From Kitasatospora humi (lineage in GTDB: Bacteria; Actinomycetota; Actinomycetes; Streptomycetales; Streptomycetaceae), in assembly GCF_020907985.1 (NCBI RefSeq), contig NZ_JAJJPA010000025.1:28697-92696 (forward strand): 64,000 nt of DNA, in the 5' to 3' direction. A program made the translations under genes and the position numbers. Shown in pieces: positions 7,323 through 16,347 of the stretch. The notes below the pieces were generated by a model that was given only the letters and a program-made list of their open reading frames with translations, was not told where the DNA came from and did not search any database. Each line of letters begins with the position of its first letter. Positions within the stretch are counted from its first letter, which is position 1.

Positions 7323-8642
7323 ATGACGAGCGTGATGAGCGAGACCGCCGCAGTGCCGGACGAACCAGGGAACGACGGCGAACCAGTGCGCGGCGGCGAG
7401 GCGTTGAGCAGCGGACCGGTGCGACGGGTCGGCTACCGGGAGGTGCTGGCCCGGCCCGTCTTCCGGCTGCTCTGGTGGACGGGGGCGCTGGGAGTGGCCA
7501 TGGACACGCTGCGGATGGCCACCATCTCCGTGCTGGTGTACTCCGGTACCCGGTCCCCGCTGCTCGGCGGGCTGGCTTTCGGCGCGGGTTTCGCCCCCCA
7601 GCTGGTCGGCTCGCTGCTGCTCGGTTCCCTGGCCGACCGAGGGAGGCCGCGCCTCCTGATCACCGCCGGACAGTTGCTCTCCGCCTGCGCCGCGGCGGTT
7701 CCCGCGTTCGTGCGGTTACCGGTCGGTGCGGCGCTCGTCCTGGTGGCGGTGGTGGCAGCCCTGGCGCCGGTGTCCAGTGCGGCCGGCAGCCGCCTGGTCG
7801 CGGCCGAACTCACCGGTGATGCCTATGTGGTGGGTCGATCATTGAACACCATGGCGACGGCCGGTGCCCAACTGCTGGGCCTGGCCTGTGCGGGGGCGGT
7901 GGTGGGCGGCATCGGTCCGCGTGGTGCGCTGCTGGTGAGCGGCGGCGGCTACCTGTTCGCCGCGCTGGCCGTCCGGCTGCGGCTTCCGAACACCGCGGGC
8001 GGCCGCAGTCAGACAGCGGGGGAGCGCACCGCGCTGGTCCGCAGCAGCTGGGGCGGGGCACGCGCTCTGCTCGCCGCGCCCCGGACCCGCATCGTGCTGC
8101 TCGCCCAGTGGCTCCCACCGGCCTTTGCCGCAGGTGCCGAGGGCCTGATCGTGCCCTACATCGGCCAGTGCGGGCTGCCGTTCGGCGACGCCGGCCTGCT
8201 GCTCGGCGCGCTTGCGACGGGCATGATCATCGGAGACCTGATCGTCGGCCGGTGGCTGCGCCCCGCGTCCCGGGAGCGCCTGGTCGCGCCGCTGACCGCC
8301 CTGCTGGGCCTGCCGCTGACCGCGTTCTGGCTGCGGCCGGGGCCGGCCACCGCCGTCGTGCTGCTGCTGGTCGCGGGCCTCGGCTTCGCGTACGGCCTCG
8401 GTCTGCAACGCCCTTTCCTCGCTGCGGTTCCGGCCGAGTGTCAGGGGCAGGCGTTCGGCCTGCTGGCGGCCGGAATGATGACCATCCAGGGTGTGGGGCC
8501 GGTGCTCTTCGGTGCGGTTGCCCAACTCGGCTCGGCGGCAGGCGCGATGAGCTGCGCCGGCTTCGCTCTGCTGGTGACCGCCGGCTGGCAGGCCCGCATC
8601 ACTCAACTTCCGCCTTCTGCACGAGGATTGAAAGGCGAATAG
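7323..8642 (+). CDS. MFS transporter
   Basis: 439 aa from the ATG at 7323, which follows GGAGG by 9 nt; an in-frame ATG at 7293 is possible but less well placed. About 12 hydrophobic segments are visible, with the loop GSLLLGSLADRGRPR after the second, the G-x-x-x-D-R-x-G-R-R type signature of the major facilitator superfamily. It should be a drug or metabolite exporter in the cytoplasmic membrane. Codon 132 (7716-7718) is TTA, rare in this genome type and dependent on the bldA tRNA, so expression may be growth-phase linked. Its 3' end overlaps the convergent PPOX gene by 40 bp. Confidence 0.85.
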   Translation: MTSVMSETAAVPDEPGNDGEPVRGGEALSSGPVRRVGYREVLARPVFRLLWWTGALGVAMDTLRMATISVLVYSGTRSPLLGGLAFGAGFAPQLVGSLLLGSLADRGRPRLLITAGQLLSACAAAVPAFVRLPVGAALVLVAVVAALAPVSSAAGSRLVAAELTGDAYVVGRSLNTMATAGAQLLGLACAGAVVGGIGPRGALLVSGGGYLFAALAVRLRLPNTAGGRSQTAGERTALVRSSWGGARALLAAPRTRIVLLAQWLPPAFAAGAEGLIVPYIGQCGLPFGDAGLLLGALATGMIIGDLIVGRWLRPASRERLVAPLTALLGLPLTAFWLRPGPATAVVLLLVAGLGFAYGLGLQRPFLAAVPAECQGQAFGLLAAGMMTIQGVGPVLFGAVAQLGSAAGAMSCAGFALLVTAGWQARITQLPPSARGLKGE

Positions 8643-9580
8643 GTCGGGTCGCTCCAGGTCAGGGGCAGGGCGGCGACCGACTCCACCACGCCTGCCACGG
8701 TGAAGTCCACCAGGCGTTGGGCGCCGGGGACTTGAGCGGAGTGGGCGGGATCCCAGTCGATCCGGGCGGTCCCGGTGAGTTGTAGGGTGGTGCCGGTGTC
8801 CCAGTCGATGAAGAGCAGGCCGGCGGCCGGGTTCTCGGCCAGGTTGCCCAGGGTGGCGAACATGGCGTTGCCCGCGTAGTCGGGGAAGCGCAGCCGCCCT
8901 GGCCCGAGCACCTCGACGAAGCCGGGGAGACCGCCGCGGTGCGAGGTGTCCAGGTCGCCCGCGCGGTCCGCGGTGGCAATGAAGAAGGTGTCCGCGCTGT
9001 TGACGAAGAGCTGTTGCGGCAGCGTCAGTTGGCTGGTGCGCCGCACCGGGCCCGGTTGGCGGGCGAGCAGGTCGAAGCCGCGGGCCTGGATGTACTTGGG
9101 GCAGTTGGAGAAGACCTGGTCGAGCGCCACGTGCAGTCCGTCGCCGGTCGCAGTGGCGCGCCCGTTCATCCGCATCCGACGCCGTCTGGCCGGCTCCAAG
9201 GCGATCATGCCGACCCGGGTGGACCCGCCCAGCACCGCCGCCAGCGGGTCGTGCGGGGTCGGACGGGCCGCGATGGTGACGGCGTCGGGCTCATCGCCCA
9301 GCCCTGGTCGGGCCCGCAGGAACCCGGGCCGGTCGGCGAGTGCGCTCGCCCAGATCCGCCCGTCCGCATCGGCCGCGCCGACCAGCAGCATGGGCTGCGC
9401 GGTGAGGAACTCGGCGGCCACCGCCGGGATCCGGCGGTGCTTGGTCGGCCCGGAGTAGCCGGGACGGTCGAACCCGGCCCGGCGGCGGACCATTTGCTCG
9501 CCGCTCTCGGCGGTGGCGCGTGGCGGGTGCGTCTCCATGGTGTCCGTCCTGGTCGCGTCCATGGCGTCCGTCCCGGTCAT
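8603..9580 (-). CDS. Pyridoxamine 5'-phosphate oxidase-like flavin-binding protein
   Basis: 325 aa. The fold is a split beta-barrel of the PPOX family: QPMLLVGAADADGRIWASAL (first strands), then RVGMIALEPARRRRMRMNGR, and in a second half ADTFFIATADRAGDLDTSHR with LRFPDYAGNAMFATLGNLAE. Relatives bind FMN or F420 and act on small molecules. The gene begins 23 bp after the VOC gene and is probably co-transcribed with it. The N-terminus is loose; ATGs at 9580 and 9562 are both possible. Confidence 0.8.
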   Translation of the reverse strand: MTGTDAMDATRTDTMETHPPRATAESGEQMVRRRAGFDRPGYSGPTKHRRIPAVAAEFLTAQPMLLVGAADADGRIWASALADRPGFLRARPGLGDEPDAVTIAARPTPHDPLAAVLGGSTRVGMIALEPARRRRMRMNGRATATGDGLHVALDQVFSNCPKYIQARGFDLLARQPGPVRRTSQLTLPQQLFVNSADTFFIATADRAGDLDTSHRGGLPGFVEVLGPGRLRFPDYAGNAMFATLGNLAENPAAGLLFIDWDTGTTLQLTGTARIDWDPAHSAQVPGAQRLVDFTVAGVVESVAALPLTWSDPTYSPFNPRAEGGS

Positions 9581-9603
9581 CGTGTCCGTCCGGCCGCGGG
9601 GGC

Positions 9604-10092
9604 TTAGAAGAAACCGCAGGTCGGAGTGCCTGCGGCATTGGGGGCGTGGGTGTGCTCGCCGGCCAACCCGGCGGGGGTGTAGATCTCCAGGCGGATGCCG
9701 TCCGGGTCGGTGAAGAAGAGCCCGCCGGAGTCGGAGCCCTCGCCGTGCGGGACCACACCGTCATGGGCGAACTCGGCCCCCAGGGAGCGCAGTACCTGTT
9801 CGACGGCGCGAACCTGCTCCAGGCTCTCGGCCTCGAACGACAGGTGGTGCAGGCCGGGTGCCGCGGTGTCGAAGCGTCCCTCGCTCTGCTGCCAGAGCGT
9901 GATCAGCGGCCGGCTGTCCCGCCCCAGGAAGACGAAGCGTCCCTCAGGGTCGTCGCGGACCACCTCGAACCCGAAGACCTGCTGGTAGAAGGCGCGCGAG
10001 CGGTCCAAGTCGGTGACGTTCAGGCCGATGTGACCGGTTTTGAAGATGGCGGCCGGCGTGGCGGTCCCGGGCTGTGTGGCTACCTGAGTCAT
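9604..10092 (-). CDS. VOC family protein (glyoxalase/dioxygenase-like)
   Basis: 162 aa. Begins with the VOC strand FKTGHIGLNVTDLDRSRAFY and a QVFGFEVV motif. The second module has GLHHLSFEAESLEQV and FFTDPDGIRLEIYTP. His in GHIGLNV, His in LHHLSF and Glu in RLEIY match the usual metal ligands. It should be a metal-dependent lyase, dioxygenase or binding protein. It is divergent from a CGNR zinc-finger regulator gene, with inverted TAACC repeats between them, so that regulator probably controls it. Confidence 0.85.
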   Translation of the reverse strand: MTQVATQPGTATPAAIFKTGHIGLNVTDLDRSRAFYQQVFGFEVVRDDPEGRFVFLGRDSRPLITLWQQSEGRFDTAAPGLHHLSFEAESLEQVRAVEQVLRSLGAEFAHDGVVPHGEGSDSGGLFFTDPDGIRLEIYTPAGLAGEHTHAPNAAGTPTCGFF

Positions 10093-10131
10093 GGAAAACC
10101 CCCTTGTTGCGAGGTCCGGAGCGGCTCCGAA

Positions 10132-10200
10132 CTAACCAGTGAAATGAGTATGGGGGTTAGCCACGAAAGGAGTCAACCGGCTTGCTGTTCGAAGCCGGTT
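10132..10200. promoter_or_regulatory. Operator-like inverted repeats between VOC and CGNR genes
   Basis: Two nested pairs lie in the divergent gap. CTAACC (10132-10137) faces GGTTAG (10155-10160). AACCGGCTT (10175-10183) faces AAGCCGGTT (10192-10200) across 8 nt. All share the half-site AACC/GGTT. Together they look like binding sites for the CGNR-type regulator encoded 49 bp downstream. Confidence 0.55.
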
Positions 10201-10248
10201 AGAATCGTCCGCAGAGGCAGTCAGCAGACCAGTCAGGACGGAGTGTCG

Positions 10249-10800
10249 ATGGCCGAGGAGGCAGTACCGCAGGACCCCCGCCCGCTGCCGGATGAGCCGC
10301 TCGTGGTCGATCTGCTCAACACGCGGTGGAACAACGGCGGCAACCCGCGCGATCTGCTGGCTTCAGTGGACGATCTGGCGTTCTGGCTCCGCGCCAACGG
10401 TTTCGCCGACCAGGTGCCCGCCAATGATGCGACGCGTGACGCGCTGGTCCTGACCCGCGAGGTGATCAAGCGCCTGGTCGACGGCGAGGACGGGCCGCAA
10501 CTGCGAGCCGAACTGAACTCCGTGCTGGCCCACGGCTCGGTCCGGCGCTCGCTCGCCGAGGACGGCCCGGCGGAACAGGTGGAGGTCGACGCCCCGGCCT
10601 GGCTGCCCGCCTGGGCGGCCGCCGCCGACTACCTGCGCATGCTCGTCGAGGCGCCGGGCCGGATCCGCTCCTGCGCCCACCCCTCCTGCATCCTGTACTT
10701 CCACGACACCTCGAAGAACGGCACCCGCCGCTGGCACTCGATGGCCACCTGCGGCAACCGCGCCAAGGCCTCCCGTCACTACGCACGGGCCAAGGCCTGA
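10249..10800 (+). CDS. CGNR zinc-finger / ABATE-domain regulator
   Basis: 183 aa from the ATG at 10249. The N-terminal part is the ABATE helical domain (PLVVDLLNTRWNNGG near the start, DDLAFWLRANGF). The C-terminal zinc finger has C-x4-C in RSCAHPSCILYFHDTSKNG and the family signature in ATCGNRAKASRHYAR. Such proteins are stress-related transcription regulators in actinobacteria. It is divergent from the VOC/PPOX pair. The 3' end, including the stop codon, is the first copy of a 49-bp tandem repeat. Confidence 0.85.
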   Translation: MAEEAVPQDPRPLPDEPLVVDLLNTRWNNGGNPRDLLASVDDLAFWLRANGFADQVPANDATRDALVLTREVIKRLVDGEDGPQLRAELNSVLAHGSVRRSLAEDGPAEQVEVDAPAWLPAWAAAADYLRMLVEAPGRIRSCAHPSCILYFHDTSKNGTRRWHSMATCGNRAKASRHYARAKA

Positions 10801-10896
10801 CGCCGCTCGGGCCAAGGCGTCCCGTCACTACGCACGGGCCAAGGCCTGCCGCCGCTCGGGCCAAGGCGTCCCGTCACTACGCGCGGGCCACGGCAC
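10762..10896. repeat. 49-bp tandem repeat across the CGNR stop codon
   Basis: Copies start at 10762, 10811 and 10860; the last is partial. The first copy encodes the end of the CGNR protein and holds its TGA (10798-10800). The second copy reads TGC at that place. The unit is 3n+1 long, so later copies are out of frame. A further 24-bp duplication follows to about 10932. Confidence 0.85.
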
Positions 10897-10971
10897 CTGC
10901 CGCCGCACGGGCCACGGCACCTGCCGCCATGCCCGCTGTCGGCGCGGCCAGTGCGGCGGCGGTCGCGCCGG

Positions 10972-11772
10972 CTACGGCCGGGGCGTCTTGACGCCGTGGA
11001 CCGCCGTGTACTCCGTCGCGAGCCAGGGACCCAACTCATCGACCAGCAGCGCGAGATCAGCCGGATCCGGGCTGCCCGCGCGGGCGATCCCGGCGGCGGC
11101 CCGCATCTGCGCCCCGCGTTCGGGGTAGTAGTGCGCGAACACGTCGGCGGACTCCGCGAGATCGCTGGTCCAGCCCTGCCACCGCGGCATCACCAGGGTG
11201 AACCCGGTGCGCACCACCTTGCGCGCCGCGCCCCGGCTGAGTGTCGTCAACTCGGCGCCCGCCGCCGCGCGCGCCCGCCAGCGCGGGAGGTAGTCGGCGA
11301 GGTCGCCATTGGTCTCCCGAGCCAGCACGCCGTCCAGTCGGTAGCGGGGGAGGCGCTCGGCGAGGTCCGGCCCGAGCAGCGGTGTGCACAGGCAGGCCAG
11401 GAACCAGGCCAGGTCGTACCGCTCCAGGTCGCTGAGCAGGCGCTCGGTGCTGAACAACAGCACGCCGCCGCCGTTGAGTTGGGGGCAACGGGCCTGCAGG
11501 GCGGCGAGCAGCTCGTCCGCGCCGGCCCGGTCGGCGTCGGTCGGCTCCCGGTGCAGCGCCAGCAGCAGGTCGAGATCCGAGCGCCCGGCCACCGCCGTGC
11601 CGCGCGGAATGCTGCCGTAGAGGTAGGCACTGTGCAGCAGCTCCGGCCCGAACGCCGCCGTCACCGCCTCCCGCACCGCCGCCACCACCGGCACGTACTC
11701 CGCCGTCACGCGCGTGAGCGACCCCTCGCGCAGCATCAGCCCATCCTGGTCAAGTCCCCGGCGCTGGATCAC
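10972..11772 (-). CDS. Nucleotidyltransferase-domain protein (aminoglycoside adenylyltransferase-like)
   Basis: 266 aa. The polymerase-beta-like nucleotidyltransferase signature is clear at about residues 50-72: AYLYGSIPRGTAVAGRSDLD, i.e. G-S-x5-G then S-D-x-D for metal binding. The remaining two thirds are helical, as in AadA-like proteins. It probably transfers a nucleotide to a small molecule, but the substrate is unknown and antibiotic resistance is not shown. It stands in a minus-strand row with the cupin and protease genes, 53 bp after the cupin stop. Confidence 0.8.
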   Translation of the reverse strand: MIQRRGLDQDGLMLREGSLTRVTAEYVPVVAAVREAVTAAFGPELLHSAYLYGSIPRGTAVAGRSDLDLLLALHREPTDADRAGADELLAALQARCPQLNGGGVLLFSTERLLSDLERYDLAWFLACLCTPLLGPDLAERLPRYRLDGVLARETNGDLADYLPRWRARAAAGAELTTLSRGAARKVVRTGFTLVMPRWQGWTSDLAESADVFAHYYPERGAQMRAAAGIARAGSPDPADLALLVDELGPWLATEYTAVHGVKTPRP

Positions 11773-11825
11773 GGTTCACCTCTCCTGGTTCGCGGGGCCA
11801 GCGTGGCGGACGAGGAACCCGCGGG

Positions 11826-12236
11826 TCAACGTGATTCGGGAGGGATGGACGGCAGCCACGGCCCCTGCTCGGGCCGTGCCTCGTCCGCAGTGTCCGGCCA
11901 AGGCGGCATGGTGGCGGCGACGATCAGCAGGGCGGCATCGGGATCGGCGCGGAACTGGAAGGCGACGCCGAGCGGAATGCTCACCGTGACGCCGGGGCGC
12001 AGCACGGTGGTCTTCGAGTGGCCGTCGGCGGCTCGACGGCGCCACAACTCACCCGAGCCGCCCACCACGTGCCACAACTCCTGCACGGTGGCGTGCGAGA
12101 CGGCCCGGGAGACCGCGCCGGGCGCCAGCTCGAAGCGGGCCATGCTGGCCGCTCCGGGGAGCGCGCCGAGCGGTCGCACCGTCGACCCGTCGGGTGCCTC
12201 GACCATCGGGGCGTCGATCAACTGCCAGGTGTCCAT
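11826..12236 (-). CDS. Cupin-domain protein
   Basis: 136 aa from the ATG at 12236, preceded by AGAGAGGAC. The cupin core is visible: ARFELAPGAVSRAVSHATVQ, then ELWHVVGGSGELWRR, and LRPGVTVSIPLGVAFQFR with DAALLIVAATMPPW. Metal ligands are partly kept (His in ELWHV). It may bind or isomerise a small metabolite. It follows the M48 protease gene by 22 bp and is likely co-transcribed. Confidence 0.8.
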   Translation of the reverse strand: MDTWQLIDAPMVEAPDGSTVRPLGALPGAASMARFELAPGAVSRAVSHATVQELWHVVGGSGELWRRRAADGHSKTTVLRPGVTVSIPLGVAFQFRADPDAALLIVAATMPPWPDTADEARPEQGPWLPSIPPESR

Positions 12237-12258
12237 GGAATCTTGGTCCTCTCTCAGC

Positions 12259-13482
12259 TCAATGACCGGTCGTCGGTGCCCAGGCTCGCGCGGCCGCGAT
12301 CCGCCGCGCGGTGCTCGGATGGGTGGCGAAGAGCAACTCCAGCAGGCGGGGCGGGTCCACGTCGGCCACATTGGTGAGCGCGAGTCGGCGCTGCATCGCG
12401 ATGAACTGCTCCGGGTCCCGGGTCAGGTCCAGGGCATGCCGATCGGCCCGCGATTCGATCCGCCGGCTCACCGCGGCCTGCACCGGACCGCCGAGCGCGC
12501 CGAGCAGCGCCAAGCAGGCGGCCAGCAGCGGCAACGAGCGCGGATCGGCGACATCCGGCACCCCGGCGGACCGGAGCAGCGGGTCAAGCGACATCAGCCG
12601 GCCCAGCACACCGACCGCCACTGCGGCGCCCACCGCGCCCAGCACCGTGCCGCGCGGCACATCGCGGTGCTTGACGTGGCCCAGCTCATGGGCGACCACC
12701 AACTCCACCTCCCGCGGCGCCGCGGTGCTCAGCAGGGTGTCGTAGGCGACGATCCGGCGAGTGGCGCCGAAGCCGGAGACGTAGGCGTTCAGCGCGGTGG
12801 TCCGCCGCGAGGCGTCCGCGACCAGCACCTCCCGCACCCGCACCGCGTCGCGCTCGGCCAGGCCGAGCAGCGCACTGCGCAGCTCACCCTCCGGCATCGG
12901 ACGGAACCGGTTGAAGAGCGGCTCGACCAGCAGCGGGAAGAGGAACGAGAACAGCACGGTGAGCAGCGCCGCCGCCCCCGCCGCCGGGAGCCACCACCAG
13001 CCCGTGGACCAGCCGGTGAGTGCGTAGATGCCGAGGGCGGCGGGCAGCATCAGGGCCAGCGTGAGCAGCAAGCCGCGCAGCAGGTCCACCGCCCAGCCGC
13101 CCCAGCCCTGGGTGACCAGGCCGTAGCGCGCCCGCATCACCCGCACCCGGGCGTTGAACGGCACCACGAGCAGCTGCCCCAGCAGGATCAGGGCCGTCGC
13201 CCCGGCCAGCACCTGGGCCGCCCACGAGCCGCCGAACACTCCGCCCGCCCAGGCCACCAGCCGCGCCCCGGCCGGGGTCAGCCCCAGCACCAGCGAGAGC
13301 GCCAGCCCGGCCAGCCGCCCACCGAGCAGCCACGGCAGTTGGGCCCGGCGCAGGGCCCGGCCGCGGGCCAGCTGCTCGGGGGTGAAGTCCGGCTCCGGCG
13401 TGAAGTCCGGCTCCGCCTGCGCCGCTGTCGTCACCGGTGACCGCCTCCGTCGGGTCGATGCCGTGCCTCGTTCGACGCTCAC
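12259..13482 (-). CDS. M48 family membrane metalloprotease (Ste24/HtpX-like)
   Basis: 407 aa. The zinc motif HELGH is at residues 265-269 and the third ligand in ESRADRHALDL about 70 residues later. Four or more membrane segments precede and flank it, and the N-terminus has FTPEQLARGRALRRAQLP as in CAAX-type Ste24 proteases. Family members cleave membrane or misfolded proteins at the membrane. A DFTPEPDFTPE duplication near residue 25 comes from a local DNA repeat (about 13378-13413). It begins about 50 bp after the phosphatase gene. Confidence 0.9.
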   Translation of the reverse strand: MSVERGTASTRRRRSPVTTAAQAEPDFTPEPDFTPEQLARGRALRRAQLPWLLGGRLAGLALSLVLGLTPAGARLVAWAGGVFGGSWAAQVLAGATALILLGQLLVVPFNARVRVMRARYGLVTQGWGGWAVDLLRGLLLTLALMLPAALGIYALTGWSTGWWWLPAAGAAALLTVLFSFLFPLLVEPLFNRFRPMPEGELRSALLGLAERDAVRVREVLVADASRRTTALNAYVSGFGATRRIVAYDTLLSTAAPREVELVVAHELGHVKHRDVPRGTVLGAVGAAVAVGVLGRLMSLDPLLRSAGVPDVADPRSLPLLAACLALLGALGGPVQAAVSRRIESRADRHALDLTRDPEQFIAMQRRLALTNVADVDPPRLLELLFATHPSTARRIAAARAWAPTTGH

Positions 13483-13533
13483 CGTAGAGCATGCAACGGT
13501 GTGTCCACCGGGCTCCCGCGACGGGAACCGCTG

Positions 13534-14691
13534 TCACCGCCGACTGGTCTTCGGCACTCGCTCCACGGCCACCATCGCCGCGTCGTCCCCCAGCCGCCCA
13601 CCCGCGTGCTCCAGCAGATCGCGGTGCAGATGCTGCAGCAGGGCGGCCGGCCGCTCGCTGGTCCAGGCGCGGATCCGTTCGGTCAGCGGGTAGAAGGACC
13701 GCGCCTCGTCCCGGGCCTCGATCACCCCGTCGGTGTAGAGCAGCAGCCGGTCGCTCGGCGAGAACGGGAACGAGTCCGCCTGGTACTGCGTCTCCAGCAG
13801 CCCGCCCAGGCCCAGCGGCGGCGCCGGACGGCGGACCTCCAGCGTGGCCACCCGCCCGTGGTGCAGCAGCAGCGGCGGCGGATGCCCGCAGTTGATGATC
13901 TGGATCTGCGAGCCGTCGTCCGGGATGTCCAGGATCACCGCGGTGATGAACGACTCGGCGGCGTCGTGGACCACCGGCCCGGACGTCTCGTCCTCGTCCG
14001 GCGGGTCGCCGTCGGCGGCCGCGGCGAGGTCCCAGCTGACACTGCCGTCCAGGTAGGCGGCGAGTTCCGGGAGCGAGGCCTGGAGATGGGCGGCGGCCCG
14101 GAACGCACCGAGCAGCAGCGCGGCCTCGCCGAGTGAGGTCAGCCCCTTGCCCCGCACGTCGCCGACGATCAGCCGGGTGCCGTTGACGGTCCGGGAGGCG
14201 GCGTACAGGTCCCCACCGATCTGCGCCTCGGCCTCGGCGGCCAGGTAGATCGAGGCGATCCGTAGCGGGCCGATCCGGGTGGGCAACGGGCGCAGCAGCA
14301 CCCGCTGCGCCGTCTCGGAGACGGACCGCACCTGTGTCAGCTCGCGGGCGTGCCGCTCGCGCAGCGCCCGGAAGGCCACCACCAGCGCCGAGACCACGAC
14401 GAGTGCCACGATCTGGCTCTCGTGGTTGGAGGTGGTGAGGCCGCCGTGCAGGACGCCGATCAGGAACAGCGCGGCCACCGCGATGGCGCTCACCAGGGCG
14501 GTCAACCGGGCGCCGGCGAACGAGGCGGTGAGGGCGGGCGCCACCACGAGGAGGGGGCCCAGGTGTATGGACGGCGGGGACAGGATGTCCACCACCGTGA
14601 TCACCAGGATCAGCCCAAGCGGCAGGCACACCAGGGCGCGGCCGGAGCGCCGTGGCCGGGCGAGAGCGGTGGATCGCCGCGGGACAGGCAC
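13534..14691 (-). CDS. Membrane PP2C-type phosphatase (SpoIIE/RsbU-like)
   Basis: 385 aa. Three or four N-terminal membrane segments (residues about 20-110) lead into a PP2C/SpoIIE domain: EAQIGGDLYA (metal Asp), LIVGDVRGKGL (metal Asp), INCGHPPPLLL and LLLYTDGVIEARDE with GDDAAMVAV at the end. It should dephosphorylate an anti-anti-sigma factor-like protein at the membrane. No sensor GAF or PAS domain is present. No partner gene adjoins it. Confidence 0.9.
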   Translation of the reverse strand: MPVPRRSTALARPRRSGRALVCLPLGLILVITVVDILSPPSIHLGPLLVVAPALTASFAGARLTALVSAIAVAALFLIGVLHGGLTTSNHESQIVALVVVSALVVAFRALRERHARELTQVRSVSETAQRVLLRPLPTRIGPLRIASIYLAAEAEAQIGGDLYAASRTVNGTRLIVGDVRGKGLTSLGEAALLLGAFRAAAHLQASLPELAAYLDGSVSWDLAAAADGDPPDEDETSGPVVHDAAESFITAVILDIPDDGSQIQIINCGHPPPLLLHHGRVATLEVRRPAPPLGLGGLLETQYQADSFPFSPSDRLLLYTDGVIEARDEARSFYPLTERIRAWTSERPAALLQHLHRDLLEHAGGRLGDDAAMVAVERVPKTSRR

Positions 14692-14744
14692 GCTTCCTCT
14701 TTACACCTCGCCGGGCCCGGGCGCACTGCGAAAGCCGTGGCGGT

Positions 14745-15161
14745 TCAGCTGGTCGGCATCCAGTCGCCGGAGGCGATCAGGGCGGGGCGCTCGCGCAGCC
14801 GGGCGGCGGCCGCCGGGCCGGCGAGGTAGACCCAGGCGGGTTCGGCGCGCCCGGTCCCGCGCAGCGTGACCGGCAGCCGCTCGCGCACGTAGAGGCCGGT
14901 GCCGTCCGGTCGGCAGTCCTCGAGCTCGTCCAACAGCGCCAGCAGCCGCGGGTACTGGGCTGCCCGCAGGGTGAGCAGTTCGCCGACCACCCGGTGGGCC
15001 GGGTCGCGGAGCAGGAACGGATAGCCGGGGCCGTCGTGCAGTGCGGCCCCGTTCAGCACGGCCGGGCGGATCCGGGTGCAGCGGCCCGCCAGGTAGCGGG
15101 CGTGGTTGTGCAGGCCGGGGCGGAGCGTCCCGTAGACGAAGAACGGCAGCTGGTCGGACAC
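14745..15161 (-). CDS. Gamma-glutamylcyclotransferase-like protein
   Basis: 138 aa. Begins FFVYGTLRPGLHNHARYLAG, the YGTLR loop that binds the gamma-glutamyl substrate in GGCT/AIG2 proteins. The catalytic Glu lies in LDELEDCRP, and VYLAGPAAA is near the end. It should release 5-oxoproline from gamma-glutamyl amines. It is a single gene, divergent from the EamA exporter gene. Confidence 0.88.
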   Translation of the reverse strand: MSDQLPFFVYGTLRPGLHNHARYLAGRCTRIRPAVLNGAALHDGPGYPFLLRDPAHRVVGELLTLRAAQYPRLLALLDELEDCRPDGTGLYVRERLPVTLRGTGRAEPAWVYLAGPAAAARLRERPALIASGDWMPTS

Positions 15162-15331
15162 GGTCGGTGCCTCCTCGGACGGCGAGCGCCGGCGGGCGCC
15201 ACCGTCACTGGCACGCTACTCGCCCGCCCAGGCGGTTCGACAGGGGCGTGCGCGGGGTGTGCACTGGCGGAAGTCGACCGGATGCGCTGTCATGACTCGG
15301 ATCATCACAGCACCGAAGCAGGGAGATGCAC

Positions 15332-16273
15332 ATGACGTCGGTCGGGACGAGGCAGGAGGCCCCCACGGGGACGGCACCCGTCCGGATATCCGGTGCGGTC
15401 TGGACCGCGCTGGCCTTGGTCTACGTGGTATGGGGCTCGACCTACCTCGGGATCCGGATCGCGGTGGAGAGCATGCCCTCGCTGCTTTCCGGCGCCACGC
15501 GGTTCCTGCTCGCCGGCGCCCTGCTGCTCGCCGTGCTGGCCTGGCGGCTGGGGCCCGCCGCGTTGCGGGTGAGCGGACGTCAGCTGGCCGCCACCGGACT
15601 GGTCGGGGTGCTGCTGCTGGTCGGCGGCAACGGGCTGGTGGTGATCGCCGAGGGCAGCGTCCCGTCCGGGCTGACCGCGCTGCTGGTCGCCGTGGTGCCG
15701 ATCTGGGTGGTGGTGCTGAAGGCGTCGGTGGGGGAGCGGCCGGGGTGGGCACGGCTGCTCGGGGTGCTGCTGGGCCTGGTGGGGCTGGTGGTGCTGTCGC
15801 TGCCCGGTATCACCGGCAAGGTCTCGCTCGGCGGAGTGCTGCTGATCATGGCGGCATCGCTCAGCTGGGCGGTCGGCTCGTTCGTCGGCACCCGGCTGCC
15901 GCGGCCCGCCAACGCGCTGGTGGCGAGCGCCTACCAGATGCTGATCGGCGGCTTCGGCTGCCTGCTGGTGGCGCTGGCCCGGGGCGAGCAGCACCAACTG
16001 CACCTGAGTGCGATCACCACCCGCTCCTGGTTGGCGCTGGCCTACCTGGTGGTGGTCGGCTCGCTGGTCGGTTTCACCGCCTACGCCTGGCTGCTGCAGA
16101 ACGCGCCGCTCGGGCTGGTCGCCACCTACGCCTACGTCAATCCGGTGGTCGCGGTCTTCCTCGGCTGGCTGGTGCTGGCAGAGCGGCTGAGCGCGGCGGA
16201 GCTGGTCGGCGGTGCGATCGTGGTGGCGGCGGTCTGCGTGGTGGTGAGCACGGAACGGCGGGCGCGGAGCTGA
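15332..16273 (+). CDS. EamA/DMT-family exporter
   Basis: 313 aa from the ATG at 15332; GGGAG lies 6 nt upstream, which rules against the ATG at 15326. Ten membrane segments in two EamA repeats are seen: VYVVWGSTYLGIRIAVESMP starts the first, and TYAYVNPVVAVFLGWLVLAE marks the second. Members export amino acids or other metabolites. The C-terminus ends in a basic tail (TERRARS). Confidence 0.9.
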   Translation: MTSVGTRQEAPTGTAPVRISGAVWTALALVYVVWGSTYLGIRIAVESMPSLLSGATRFLLAGALLLAVLAWRLGPAALRVSGRQLAATGLVGVLLLVGGNGLVVIAEGSVPSGLTALLVAVVPIWVVVLKASVGERPGWARLLGVLLGLVGLVVLSLPGITGKVSLGGVLLIMAASLSWAVGSFVGTRLPRPANALVASAYQMLIGGFGCLLVALARGEQHQLHLSAITTRSWLALAYLVVVGSLVGFTAYAWLLQNAPLGLVATYAYVNPVVAVFLGWLVLAERLSAAELVGGAIVVAAVCVVVSTERRARS

Positions 16274-16347
16274 CCGGGCGTCGCCGGGTGCGCCACCCCT
16301 CGGGCTGGTCGTACCGTGGACGGAGGGGCGAGCGAAGGGAGTCCGTG

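Noticed and set aside
10951..13440. Long plus-strand open frame of 829 codons
   Set aside because: It lies opposite the nucleotidyltransferase, cupin and M48 genes, has shadow composition (Gln/Arg/His-rich) and no ribosome binding site.
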